NCBI RefSeq assembly: GCF_030811855.1
Contig: NZ_JAUSRN010000010.1
Location: forward strand, 35,001-99,000
DNA length: 64,000 nucleotides
Reading direction: 5' to 3'
Origin: Variovorax paradoxus
Lineage (GTDB): Bacteria; Pseudomonadota; Gammaproteobacteria; Burkholderiales; Burkholderiaceae_C
Shown piece after piece: positions 55,117-63,649 of the stretch. Each line of letters begins with the position of its first letter. Position 1 is the first letter of the stretch. The notes under the pieces are model-generated. The model had not been told where the DNA came from. It saw only the letters and a program-made list of their open reading frames with translations, and did not search any database. The translations under genes were made by a program, and so were the position numbers.

Positions 55117-57909
55117 ATGAGCACTTTGACCACGGCCCAGTTGCTGGGCCTCACGCGTCCAGGCAAAGACACCGCACCGCCTGCCGGATTCGGTGCGGTG
55201 TCTGCAGATCGATTGACGTTGCCGCTGGACGTACAGAGCACCCGTATCAACTACCAAGCCTTCTTCAATCCGGCAACCAACGAACTGGTCATCACCGGCA
55301 CGCCCAGGGCAGTGCCGCGCCTGGATCTGGTGACGCAAACGAAGGTTGAAGACACCAACATCTTCTCGGACAGCGTGCGCATTACCCGTGGCCCGCGGGC
55401 GGGTGGATTTGATGGGCCGTCTGATCCTGTGACTCAGACCCTCACGCTGGTTGAGAGTCTGACTGCCAATGACGAGAGTCCCTACCCCAACGCCACCGTC
55501 AGCTTCGCCGGCGAAGGCGCGGTTGGCCTTGCCTTCTCCGCGGCTTCATATGAGTTACGCAACGATCCCACTGCCTCAGCCCGTGTCGGCAGCACCGTCA
55601 CCCTGAACGCCTGGACAGGCCACTGGACACCCGACGGCAGCGTCGACACGGGCGTGCTCGATGTGCGCACGCCCAACCCCGCCAATGGCGACCCCGGCAT
55701 CGGCAGCCTGCACGTGGGCGTCGAACCCTGGAGGCCTGGCGGTGTCGTGGCTGCGGTGAACACCGGCAATGCCCAACGGGCGGGCGCAATGGCCGATATC
55801 GGCACCCAGGGCGCGATGGCCATGGCCGAATTGCTGACCAGCAAATTGGGCGGCCGGGTCCTCGGCGAAAGCGCCGCCTGGGTCGCGGACAAGCTCATCG
55901 GCAAGGGCGCCGAAGCCTTCACGGAACCGGCAGCCGACGCCGCCGCCGGCGCTGCCGCCAACTACATCGACAGCCCCGCCCGGGCCGTCAAGGCATTGGG
56001 CTGGCAAGCCAACCTCACACCCGCCGAAACCACCCAGGTTGTGCAGCAAGGCATCGGACAAGGTCAGTGGAACGTCATGCATGGCCTGAGCCCCGCAGGC
56101 TATGCCGTCGACGGCACGTACTACGAGAACACCGGAGCCGCGACGGTCGCGGGCGCGGGCAGCACGGCGGAAACCCGGCAACCCGCCGTGCAGGTCACCA
56201 CCTGGCGCGACGAGACGACCGGCGCCATCATGGAGGCGCGCATCTCCGGCCAACGCGTGGATGGTCAGTTCGAGGGCGACAGGTCGAGTGTCTTCGCCTC
56301 GGGCATGGACACCGCAGGGCGCATGATTCTGACGGGGAGCGCGGCACAAAGCGTGGCCGACTATCAGATGCGCCCCGTTGCTTCGAGGGGCACCGACGCG
56401 TCCGCTTCGGAAGACCCGGCTCTTGCACCCGTGGTGGTGGAAGCAGGAAGCGGCCTCGGCACCTACACAACCGTCAGCATCCAGACCCACGCCAATGGCA
56501 CTGCAAGCTTCGACTTCGTCGGCGAGGACGGCAGCCGCGCCTGGGTGATGCACGACGCGGAAACCGGCGACCGGACCGTGACCATCAACAGCGGGCAAGA
56601 GGTGGCTGGCGAGCCGCGCACCGTCATCTATGATCTTGATCGAAACGGCGTGCGCGTCGGGCAAGAGCGCTACTTCGACGCCATGGGCGCGCCCGTCAAC
56701 GAGCGGGGCGAGGTGCAGGCGCCGCAGGCTGCTCCGGCGCAGCAGGAACCCATCCCCCAGATCACCACGCATGAATCGCGCATCGTGCCCACGCCGGGCG
56801 GCATGAGCTTTGCCGAGGCGCACAGGCGCCGCGACGAACCCGAGCAGATTTCTGCGGGCTCGTTGCAGCCGGTGGGCAAGCTCGATGAAATCCACCGGGC
56901 CAAAAGCAGCCCGCTGTACCGGGTGCACCAGGCGCAGGAGCAGGACCTGATGCGAGGCCTGGGAATTGCGCAGGCGCAGGACAGGGAGCGGTTCAAGAAC
57001 GAGCCGAGCCCCCAAAGGACGCTGCAGCCTTCGGGGGAGCGCACGCAGGAGCAGGCGTCCAGGCGCGTGCTGGAGGAGGCGCCCGCGCAGAAGCAGGCCG
57101 AGGCTCAACCACCTGCTCTGGCTACTCCCGCAGTGCAGGCGCCGACAAGAGGAGAGCATGTGGCGGCGCCTCTGGCCCACACGCGCTCACCGGTCCATGC
57201 CAACCCTGCGCCGCCTGTTGCCCCGGTGCACTCGCCCCCTCAAGACGCTGCGCTCGCGCCTTCTCAGCCGATGGCCCAACCCGCTGCGGCAGCCGTTACA
57301 GCAGCCATCGCGGCGGCGCAAGCCGAGGCGGCCGCGGCGCGGGCCGAAGCGGCCCAGATACGCCAGCAGATGGCGCGGATGGCCGCAGAGCGCGGACACG
57401 ACGGCCTGGCGCGGCGTGATGAGAGGGATCAGAGGGAGACGACGCAGCTCAAGCACAGCCGCGACACCCGGCAACACCTGGGGGCTGCCGCGCACGGCGA
57501 GCAGATATCCGCCACTGCCGTGGCTGATGCGAGCCGCCCGTTGCTGCGCGATTTCAGCGACCCGAGTCATCCGCAAAATGCGCTGTACAGCACCCTCAAA
57601 GACCTCCTCCCGAAGGGAATCTCCGAAGAACGCCTGGCCCAAGGCACGGCCGCCTGCCACCGGTCGAGAATTACGGAGAAAGACCTGTCGGGTATTTATA
57701 TTGGCGACAAGTCGGTGGTCTTCGCCTCCCGCTCGCTCTTTGCCGTGCCTGCACAGATGGACATCAGCCAGCCCGCACCCAGCATTCAGCAGAGCGATCA
57801 GCACATCCTGCGAACCGACCAGCAGCGGGAGCAAATAATGAGCGAGATTCGGACACAGGCCGCAACGCAAGCCAACCAGCAACAGGGGTCGGTGCTGGGC
57901 GGCCCATGA
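55117..57909 (+). CDS. Candidate T4SS effector with C-terminal XVIPCD-like signal
   Basis: 930 residues, no signal peptide. Residues 1-60 are matched by the truncated upstream copy. About 60-340 contain Gly/Ala-rich segments (GAMAMAELLTSKLGG, AADAAAGAAANYIDS) and about 340-530 a beta-rich part; I recognise no catalytic motif. Then a disordered Pro/Gln-rich stretch (560-700), an Ala/Glu coiled coil (about 720-760) and, from 809, DFSDPSHPQNALYSTL with LAQGTAACHRSRIT, SLFAVPAQMDIS and a Gln-rich tail. The DPSHPxxALY segment followed by a small alpha/beta module and Gln-rich end is what I know of the XVIPCD, which docks effectors to VirD4 in Xanthomonas-type killing T4SSs. The neighbouring VirD4 gene supports this. 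Confidence 0.65.
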   Translation: MSTLTTAQLLGLTRPGKDTAPPAGFGAVSADRLTLPLDVQSTRINYQAFFNPATNELVITGTPRAVPRLDLVTQTKVEDTNIFSDSVRITRGPRAGGFDGPSDPVTQTLTLVESLTANDESPYPNATVSFAGEGAVGLAFSAASYELRNDPTASARVGSTVTLNAWTGHWTPDGSVDTGVLDVRTPNPANGDPGIGSLHVGVEPWRPGGVVAAVNTGNAQRAGAMADIGTQGAMAMAELLTSKLGGRVLGESAAWVADKLIGKGAEAFTEPAADAAAGAAANYIDSPARAVKALGWQANLTPAETTQVVQQGIGQGQWNVMHGLSPAGYAVDGTYYENTGAATVAGAGSTAETRQPAVQVTTWRDETTGAIMEARISGQRVDGQFEGDRSSVFASGMDTAGRMILTGSAAQSVADYQMRPVASRGTDASASEDPALAPVVVEAGSGLGTYTTVSIQTHANGTASFDFVGEDGSRAWVMHDAETGDRTVTINSGQEVAGEPRTVIYDLDRNGVRVGQERYFDAMGAPVNERGEVQAPQAAPAQQEPIPQITTHESRIVPTPGGMSFAEAHRRRDEPEQISAGSLQPVGKLDEIHRAKSSPLYRVHQAQEQDLMRGLGIAQAQDRERFKNEPSPQRTLQPSGERTQEQASRRVLEEAPAQKQAEAQPPALATPAVQAPTRGEHVAAPLAHTRSPVHANPAPPVAPVHSPPQDAALAPSQPMAQPAAAAVTAAIAAAQAEAAAARAEAAQIRQQMARMAAERGHDGLARRDERDQRETTQLKHSRDTRQHLGAAAHGEQISATAVADASRPLLRDFSDPSHPQNALYSTLKDLLPKGISEERLAQGTAACHRSRITEKDLSGIYIGDKSVVFASRSLFAVPAQMDISQPAPSIQQSDQHILRTDQQREQIMSEIRTQAATQANQQQGSVLGGP

Positions 57910-58199
57910 GGGGTGGCGATGCTCTGAAACCGGTGACCAAAGCGCCAAGAACATGCTTCAATCTACGCCAAGAGGCACATCGGGAGCGAGCAATGAACTG
58001 TGCCGCCACCTTCCGCTCATGCAGCGCAGTCAAACAAACTCTCACACGGTGTCGGACAACTCCAGGTTAGCCAGGGAACGCCACCAATTTCTATGCCTGG
58101 TACGGGCTGAATGCACTGGCGGACCTGCACGCGGTCGCAATATCTGCGCTACTCGAGGAACATGATTTCGGCGCGCAGGCGCTAACGCCGGCCGGGTTG
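57910..58199. other. Right boundary of the island, possible decayed coding sequence
   Basis: No intact gene. From about 58078 to 58199 the plus strand stays open and reads like a protein end (NATNFYAWYGLNALADLHAV, then AISALLEEHDFGAQ), running without a credible start into the antisense of yggS. It may be a remnant of a gene cut by the island's insertion or rearrangement. Confidence 0.35.
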
Positions 58200-58901
58200 T
58201 CAGGCAGGTTTTCGCGGCCGGCCGCCGAAGATGGCGGTGCCGATGCGCACCATCGTGCTCCCTGCGCTCACGGCCGCTTCGAGATCGGCGCTCATGCCGA
58301 GCGAGAGCGTGTCGAGCTCGATGCCGGCGGCGCGAATCGCGTCATAAACAGCGCGGGCACGCAGGCAGAGTTCACGCTGCGCGGTGAAATCCGGCGCCGG
58401 CTCGGGAATGGCCATGAGCCCCCGCAGCTTCAAATGTGGCAAAGCCGCCACAGCGCGCGCAAGCGGCAGCGCCTCTTCGGGAGTCACGCCGGACTTGTTC
58501 GCGCCGCCATCCACGTTCACTTGCAGGCACACCTGAAGCGGCGGCAAATGCGCCGGCCGCTGCGCCGAAAGACGCTCGGCAATCTTGAGCCGATCGATGC
58601 CGTGTACCCAGTCGAAATGCTCGGCCACGGGCCGTGTCTTGTTGCTTTGCAGAGGGCCGATGCAGTGCCATTCGAGTTCCGCGCGCAGATCCGAAAGCGC
58701 CGCGATCTTGTCCAGCCCCTCTTGCACATAGTTTTCGCCGAAGGCCCGTTGCCCTGCCTCGAAGGCCTCGCGAACGGCCTCCGGACCGAAGGTCTTGGAC
58801 ACCGCCAGCAGCCGGACTTCAGCCGGGTTGCGCCCCTCTTGGGCGCAAGCCTTTGCGATACGGCTCTTTACTTGCTGGAGGTCGTCGCCAATCATCGTCA
58901 T
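58200..58901 (-). CDS. yggS: PLP homeostasis protein, YggS family
   Basis: A 233-residue single-domain alanine-racemase-fold protein. The PLP lysine is Lys36 in LAVSKTFG, and HCIGPLQSNK, NVDGGANKSG, LGMSADLEAAV and GSTMVRIGTAIFG are the family blocks. YggS buffers pyridoxal phosphate and affects amino-acid and keto-acid pools. Divergent from pilT, as in many Burkholderiales and Pseudomonas genomes. Confidence 0.94.
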   Translation of the reverse strand: MTMIGDDLQQVKSRIAKACAQEGRNPAEVRLLAVSKTFGPEAVREAFEAGQRAFGENYVQEGLDKIAALSDLRAELEWHCIGPLQSNKTRPVAEHFDWVHGIDRLKIAERLSAQRPAHLPPLQVCLQVNVDGGANKSGVTPEEALPLARAVAALPHLKLRGLMAIPEPAPDFTAQRELCLRARAVYDAIRAAGIELDTLSLGMSADLEAAVSAGSTMVRIGTAIFGGRPRKPA

Positions 58902-58952
58902 AATCGTCCCAAATTCGTATCAAAACGTCACCGAACTCGATCGAGGAGCCCC

Positions 58953-59996
58953 GTGGACATCACCCAACTGCTGGCATTCAGCGTCAAGAACAAAGCCTCC
59001 GACCTGCACTTGTCGGCCGGGCTGCCCCCGATGATCCGCGTCCACGGCGACGTGCGGCGCATCAACGTCGATGCGCTCGACCACAAGGCAGTGCACGCCA
59101 TGGTGTACGACATCATGAGCGACACGCACCGCAAGCACTATGAAGAGTTTTTGGAGGTCGACTTCTCGTTCGAGATCGACGGCCTGGCGCGCTTTCGCGT
59201 GAACGCCTTCAACCAGGCGCGTGGCGCGGCCGCGGTGTTCCGGACCATTCCCTCGAAGATCCTGACGCTGGAGCAGCTGAACGCGCCCAAGATTTTCGCG
59301 GAACTGGCGATGAAGCCGCGCGGGCTGGTGCTGGTGACCGGGCCCACCGGCTCGGGCAAGTCGACCACGCTGGCCGCGATGGTCAACTACCTGAACGAAA
59401 ACGAGTACGGCCACATCCTCACGGTGGAAGACCCGATCGAGTTTGTGCACGAATCGAAGAAGTGCCTGATCAACCAGCGCGAGGTCGGGCCGATGACGCT
59501 CTCGTTCTCCAACGCCCTGCGCTCGGCGCTGCGCGAAGACCCGGACGCCATTTTGGTGGGCGAGTTGCGCGACCTGGAAACCATTCGCCTTGCGATGACC
59601 GCGGCTGAAACGGGCCACCTGGTGTTCGGCACGCTGCACACCTCGTCGGCCGCCAAGACGATCGACCGGATCATCGACGTGTTCCCGGGCGAGGAAAAGG
59701 AAATGATCCGCGCCATGCTGTCGGAATCGCTGCAGGCCGTGATCTCGCAGACGCTGTGCAAGACCAAGGACGGCCAGGGCCGCGTGGCGGCGCACGAGAT
59801 CATGCTGGGCACGCCGGCCATCCGCAACCTGATCCGCGAAGCCAAGGTGGCGCAGATGTATTCGGCCATCCAGACCGGCCAGGGTGCGGGCATGCAGACG
59901 CTGGACCAGAACCTGACCGACCTCGTGCGGCGCAATGCCATTTCGGCAGCAGAGGCGCGCGGCAAGGCGAAGATCCCAGAGAATTTCCCCGGCTGA
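58953..59996 (+). CDS. pilT: Type IV pilus retraction ATPase PilT
   Basis: 347 residues, standard length. PAS-like N-domain with ASDLHLSAGLPPMIRVHG, Walker A GPTGSGKST (130-138), Asp box DPIEFVHESKKCLINQREVG, Walker B ALREDPDAILVGELRD, His box AETGHLVFGTLHT and C-terminal AIRNLIREAK (AIRNLIRE retraction motif). It depolymerises the pilus for twitching. The start is GTG at 58953, fixed by GAGGAG four bases upstream and by the usual MDITQLL beginning. Confidence 0.96.
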   Translation: MDITQLLAFSVKNKASDLHLSAGLPPMIRVHGDVRRINVDALDHKAVHAMVYDIMSDTHRKHYEEFLEVDFSFEIDGLARFRVNAFNQARGAAAVFRTIPSKILTLEQLNAPKIFAELAMKPRGLVLVTGPTGSGKSTTLAAMVNYLNENEYGHILTVEDPIEFVHESKKCLINQREVGPMTLSFSNALRSALREDPDAILVGELRDLETIRLAMTAAETGHLVFGTLHTSSAAKTIDRIIDVFPGEEKEMIRAMLSESLQAVISQTLCKTKDGQGRVAAHEIMLGTPAIRNLIREAKVAQMYSAIQTGQGAGMQTLDQNLTDLVRRNAISAAEARGKAKIPENFPG

Positions 59997-60023
59997 TCCA
60001 CAGCCCTTCGGAGTACCGACATC

Positions 60024-61160
60024 ATGGAACGCGATCAAGCCAGCCAGTTCATCAACGACCTGCTCAAGCTCATGGTGAGCCGCAACGGCAGCGACTTGTT
60101 CATTACCGCGGACTTTCCGCCCGCCATCAAGGTCGACGGCAAGGTCACCAAGGTTTCGCAGCAGGCGCTGGGCGCGCAGCACACGCTGGCGCTCACGCGC
60201 TCGGTCATGAACGACCGCCAGACGGCGGAGTTCGAGCGCACCAAGGAATGCAACTTCGCGATCTCGCCGACCGGCATTGGCCGCTTCCGCGTGAACGCCT
60301 TCGTGCAGCAGGGCAAGGTCGGCATGGTGCTGCGGACCATTCCGGCCAAGCTGCCGACCATTGACGGCCTGGGCATGCCGCAGGTGCTGAAGGACGTGTC
60401 GATGACCAAGCGCGGCCTCACCATCATGGTGGGCGCCACGGGCTCGGGCAAGTCGACCACGCTGGCAGCAATGATCGACTGGCGCAACGAAAACTCCTAC
60501 GGCCACATCGTGACGGTGGAAGACCCGGTCGAATTTGTGCATCCGCACAAGAACTGCGTGGTGACGCAGCGCGAAGTGGGCATTGACACCGACAGCTGGG
60601 AAGCCGCGCTCAAGAACACGCTGCGCCAGGCGCCCGACGTGATCTTGATGGGCGAAATCCGCGACCGCGAAACCATGGAACACGCGGTGGCTTTTGCCGA
60701 AACCGGCCACCTCTGCATGGCCACGCTGCACGCCAACAGCGCCAACCAGGCGCTGGACCGGATCATCAACTTCTTTCCGGAAGAACGCCGCGCCCAGCTG
60801 CTGATGGACCTGTCGCTGAACCTGCGCTCGCTGGTTTCGCAGCGCCTGGTGCCCACCGAAGACGGCCTCGGCCGCGTGGCCGCGGTGGAAGTGCTGCTGA
60901 ACACGCCGCTCATTTCCGACCTGATCTTCAAGGGCGAAGTGGGCGAGATCAAGGAGATCATGCGCAAGAGCCGCAACCTGGGCATGCAGACCTTCGACCA
61001 GGCGCTGTTCGACCTGTTCGAGAGCCATTCGATCACCTTCGACGACGCCATCCGCAACGCCGATTCGGCCAACGATTTGCGCCTGCAGATCAAGCTCAAC
61101 AGCCAGCGCGCGCGCAGCACCGACCTCTCGGCAGGGACGGAACATTTCGCGATTGTCTAG
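60024..61160 (+). CDS. pilU: PilT-like accessory retraction ATPase PilU
   Basis: 378 residues. Walker A GATGSGKST (137-145), EDPVEFVHPHKNCVVTQREV, LRQAPDVILMGEIRDRETM and AETGHLCMATLHANSANQ. PilU forms its own hexamer and assists PilT in retraction. The gene lies 27 bases downstream of pilT, in the conserved pair order, and is likely cotranscribed. The C-terminal extension beyond 350 (NSQRARSTDLSAGTEH) is typical of PilU. Confidence 0.95.
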   Translation: MERDQASQFINDLLKLMVSRNGSDLFITADFPPAIKVDGKVTKVSQQALGAQHTLALTRSVMNDRQTAEFERTKECNFAISPTGIGRFRVNAFVQQGKVGMVLRTIPAKLPTIDGLGMPQVLKDVSMTKRGLTIMVGATGSGKSTTLAAMIDWRNENSYGHIVTVEDPVEFVHPHKNCVVTQREVGIDTDSWEAALKNTLRQAPDVILMGEIRDRETMEHAVAFAETGHLCMATLHANSANQALDRIINFFPEERRAQLLMDLSLNLRSLVSQRLVPTEDGLGRVAAVEVLLNTPLISDLIFKGEVGEIKEIMRKSRNLGMQTFDQALFDLFESHSITFDDAIRNADSANDLRLQIKLNSQRARSTDLSAGTEHFAIV

Positions 61161-61201
61161 GCGCGTGACGCGGGCGCCGCGTTGGGCTTAAGCTCTCGCC
61201 C

Positions 61202-62110
61202 ATGAGCAGCATCAACTCCCGAAACTACGAATCCACACCTGCCCAGACGGTGGCCTTCCTGGGCCTTGGCGTCATGGGCGGACCAATGGCCGGGCACCTG
61301 GCCAAGGCCGGCCACACGGTCACGGTCTACAACCGCACGCCGGCCAAGGCCGAGGCCTGGGTCGCCGAATTCGGCGCGCCCGGCCGCCACGCCGCAACCC
61401 CGCGTGAAGCGGCAGCCGGCGCCGACATCGTGTTCAGCTGCGTCGGCAACGACGACGACCTGCGCGCCGTGGTGCTGGGCCCGAACGGGGCCTTCGCGGG
61501 CATGAAGCAAGGCAGCGTCTTTGTCGACCACACCACCGCCTCGGCCGACGTGGCGCGTGAGCTGTCGAATGCGGCGCAGTCGGCCGGCTTCCAGTTCATC
61601 GATGCGCCGGTGTCCGGCGGCCAGGCCGGCGCGCAGAACGGCGCGCTCACCGTCATGTGCGGCGGCGACAAGGTGAGCTTTGACCGGGTCAAGCCGGTGA
61701 TGGCCGCCTTTGCGCGCGCCGTCACGCTGCTTGGCGCGAGCGGCGCCGGCCAGCTCGCAAAAATGGTGAACCAGATCGCGATTGCCGGGCTGGTGCAGGG
61801 CCTCTCTGAAGCCATTGCGTTCGGCCAACGAGCGGGCCTCGACATGAAGATGGTGCTCGAGGTCATCGGCAAGGGTGCCGCGCAGAGCTGGCAGATGGAC
61901 AACCGCGGCAAGACCATGATCGAAGGCAAGTTCGACTACGGCTTTGCCGTCGACTGGATGCGCAAGGACCTGGGCCTGGTGCTCGACGAGGCCAAGCGCA
62001 ACGGCGCGCGACTGCCCGTGACGGCGCTGGTCGACCAGTTCTATGCCGACGTGCAGCAGGCCGGCGGCAAGCGCTGGGACACGTCGAGCCTGATCACCCG
62101 GCTCAAGTAA
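61202..62110 (+). CDS. NAD(P)-dependent beta-hydroxyacid dehydrogenase family protein
   Basis: 302 residues. Rossmann motif FLGLGVMGGPMAGHL, substrate motif DAPVSGGQAGAQNGALTVMC and catalytic lysine in GASGAGQLAKMVNQ, then the conserved MRKDLGLVLDEAK. These are the blocks of 3-hydroxyisobutyrate/tartronate semialdehyde/glyoxylate reductases; the exact substrate is open. It is followed by a strong terminator. Confidence 0.88.
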   Translation: MSSINSRNYESTPAQTVAFLGLGVMGGPMAGHLAKAGHTVTVYNRTPAKAEAWVAEFGAPGRHAATPREAAAGADIVFSCVGNDDDLRAVVLGPNGAFAGMKQGSVFVDHTTASADVARELSNAAQSAGFQFIDAPVSGGQAGAQNGALTVMCGGDKVSFDRVKPVMAAFARAVTLLGASGAGQLAKMVNQIAIAGLVQGLSEAIAFGQRAGLDMKMVLEVIGKGAAQSWQMDNRGKTMIEGKFDYGFAVDWMRKDLGLVLDEAKRNGARLPVTALVDQFYADVQQAGGKRWDTSSLITRLK

Positions 62111-62116
62111 ATAAAA

Positions 62117-62145
62117 AAAAGCCCGCGCAAGCGGGCTTTTTCTTT
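62117..62145. terminator. Bidirectional Rho-independent terminator
   Basis: AAAAGCCCGC, loop GCAA, GCGGGCTTTT at 62117-62140, with A and T runs on either side. It lies between the convergent dehydrogenase and dolP genes and can serve both. Confidence 0.92.
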
Positions 62146-62154
62146 GTTTGGCGG

Positions 62155-62943
62155 TCAGCGCACCGGCGTGGTCATTGCACCGCCCGGCTGGGCCGGCGGC
62201 AGCGGTTCCATCGGCGGCAGCGGCACGCGCGATGAAGACGAGGACGGTGCGGGCCCAGGCCCAGGCCCAGGCCCAGGCCCAGGCCCAGGCCCAGGCGCCG
62301 GTGGGGGCGCCCCGGTGCCGCCGCGCTGCGCCTGATTGGCCAGTTCGGATTCACTCACGACCTCGACCACGCGCACCACCTTCTGCACGCCCGATACGCC
62401 GCGTGCGATGTCGGTCGCGCGGTCGGTTTCGCGCCGCGTTGCAATGCCCATCAGGTAGACCACGCCGCGCTCGGTCACCACCTTGAACGAATTGGCGAAG
62501 ATGTCCTTGGCATCGAGCAGCGAAGCCTTCACCTTGCCGCTGACGAACAGGTCGTTCGAGCGTTCCTGGAAAGTACTGGACGGGCCGACGGTGAGCTCGT
62601 TGACCACCGAGCGCACGTTGTCCACGCGCTGGATCAGGTCTTCGACGCGGCGGCGGTCGGCCTCGCTGCCCACGGCGCCCGTCAGCAACACCTGGCGGTT
62701 GTAGCTGGTGACGCTCACGTACATGTAGTCGTTGGCGATCTCGCGCACCCGCGCGGCCGCACGCAGTTCGATGCCCTGGTCGTCGAGTTGGGCGCCCGAG
62801 CTGCGGCGATCGGTCGCCACCATGCCCATGCCCACCGCGGCGGCCCCTCCGACCACCAGCGGCACGCAGGCCGAGAGCCCGGCAACCAGCACGGCCCCCG
62901 AGGCAATTGCAATGGCGAGGCGTTTGAACGGTGTCGTCGTCAT
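62155..62943 (-). CDS. dolP: BON-domain lipoprotein, DolP (YraP) type
   Basis: 262 residues. Lipobox GLSAC (Cys26), then two BON domains (about 60-130 and 135-205): DYMYVSVTSYNRQVLLTGAV, then VYLMGIATRRETDRATDIAR. E. coli DolP binds anionic phospholipid in the outer membrane. The last 60 residues include a Gly-Pro dipeptide repeat encoded by a hexanucleotide tandem, absent from the roughly 190-residue E. coli protein. The start overlaps the diaA stop by four bases (ATGA). The order yraN-diaA-dolP is the conserved enterobacterial and Burkholderiales order. Confidence 0.88.
   Translation of the reverse strand: MTTTPFKRLAIAIASGAVLVAGLSACVPLVVGGAAAVGMGMVATDRRSSGAQLDDQGIELRAAARVREIANDYMYVSVTSYNRQVLLTGAVGSEADRRRVEDLIQRVDNVRSVVNELTVGPSSTFQERSNDLFVSGKVKASLLDAKDIFANSFKVVTERGVVYLMGIATRRETDRATDIARGVSGVQKVVRVVEVVSESELANQAQRGGTGAPPPAPGPGPGPGPGPGPGPAPSSSSSRVPLPPMEPLPPAQPGGAMTTPVR
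62252..62296. repeat. Hexanucleotide tandem repeat GGCCCA, seven copies
   Basis: Seven exact GGCCCA units at 62252-62293 plus GGC. In the dolP frame it encodes alternating Gly and Pro. As the unit is six bases, slippage would alter length without breaking the frame. Confidence 0.92.
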
Positions 62944-63584
62944 GTGGAAGCTTCCTGTTCTCCGAGTAACTGGGCATCCACGCCGTCGCACAGGCAATGC
63001 AGTGCGAGCAGGTGGACTTCGTGGATACGCGCCGCACGTTCGTGCGACACGCCGATCTGTACATCCGTTTCGCGCAGCGCGCGGCCGATGGCGCCACCGG
63101 TTCCGGTGCTGCCCACGCCGGGCGATGCCGCCTGGCCGGCGCTGGCGTTGCCGAGCAGCGCGACCACGGTCATGTCGCGCTCGTGCGCGGCCAATACCGC
63201 GGCCAGCACCGCGGCCGACTGCCCGCTGGCGCTAAGCACCAGCAGCACGTCGCCGGCCTGGCCGAGCGCGCGCACCTGGCGGGCAAAACGATCGGCGTCG
63301 ATGGCGTTGGCGCTGTCGGCCGTGGGATCGGTGCTGTCGCCGGGCAGCGCAATGGCGGCCAGCTCAGGGCGCTCACGCTCGAAGCGGCCGACGAAGTGCG
63401 CCGCGAACTGGGCCGCAAGCAGGCCCGACACGCCCGCACCGCAGGCCAGCACCTTGCCGCCGCTGGTCACGCAAGCCAAAAGGGCCTGCATGGCTTGCGA
63501 AATGGGTTTGCTGAGGACTGGGCCGGCCTGGTACTTGAGGTCGGCGCTATCGATGAAGTGTTGCTGAATCCGTTGCTCGAGCAT
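62940..63584 (-). CDS. diaA: SIS-domain protein, DiaA/phosphoheptose-isomerase-like
   Basis: A 214-residue SIS fold: GGKVLACGAGVSGLLAAQFA, LPGDSTDPTADSANA, LVLSASGQSAAVLAAVLAAH and the C-terminal EVHLLALHCLCDGVD. DiaA promotes DnaA assembly at oriC, and GmhA isomerises sedoheptulose 7-phosphate; the two are sequence relatives. The yraN-diaA-dolP context favours DiaA, while automated tools often say isomerase. ATG at 63584 begins LEQRIQQHF, typical of the family. Confidence 0.82.
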   Translation of the reverse strand: MLEQRIQQHFIDSADLKYQAGPVLSKPISQAMQALLACVTSGGKVLACGAGVSGLLAAQFAAHFVGRFERERPELAAIALPGDSTDPTADSANAIDADRFARQVRALGQAGDVLLVLSASGQSAAVLAAVLAAHERDMTVVALLGNASAGQAASPGVGSTGTGGAIGRALRETDVQIGVSHERAARIHEVHLLALHCLCDGVDAQLLGEQEAST

Positions 63585-63649
63585 GGGGCGGGATGATACC
63601 GGGGGGTGATGAAACAAGACGTGTGCGGGGTGGAGCCTCTGCCGGCCGT

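Noticed and set aside
55117..57909. T6SS or Rhs/contact-dependent toxin
   Set aside because: No PAAR, VgrG, Hcp, YD repeats, haemagglutinin repeats or signal peptide; the end of the protein and the VirD4 neighbour fit a T4SS effector better.
51824..58199. Integrative conjugative element or plasmid fragment
   Set aside because: Apart from the coupling protein there is no relaxase, integrase, mating-pair gene, replication gene, tRNA or flanking direct repeat that I can see.
62252..62296. CRISPR-like repeat
   Set aside because: Contiguous hexamers without spacers inside a coding sequence; no CRISPR array or cas gene seen anywhere.
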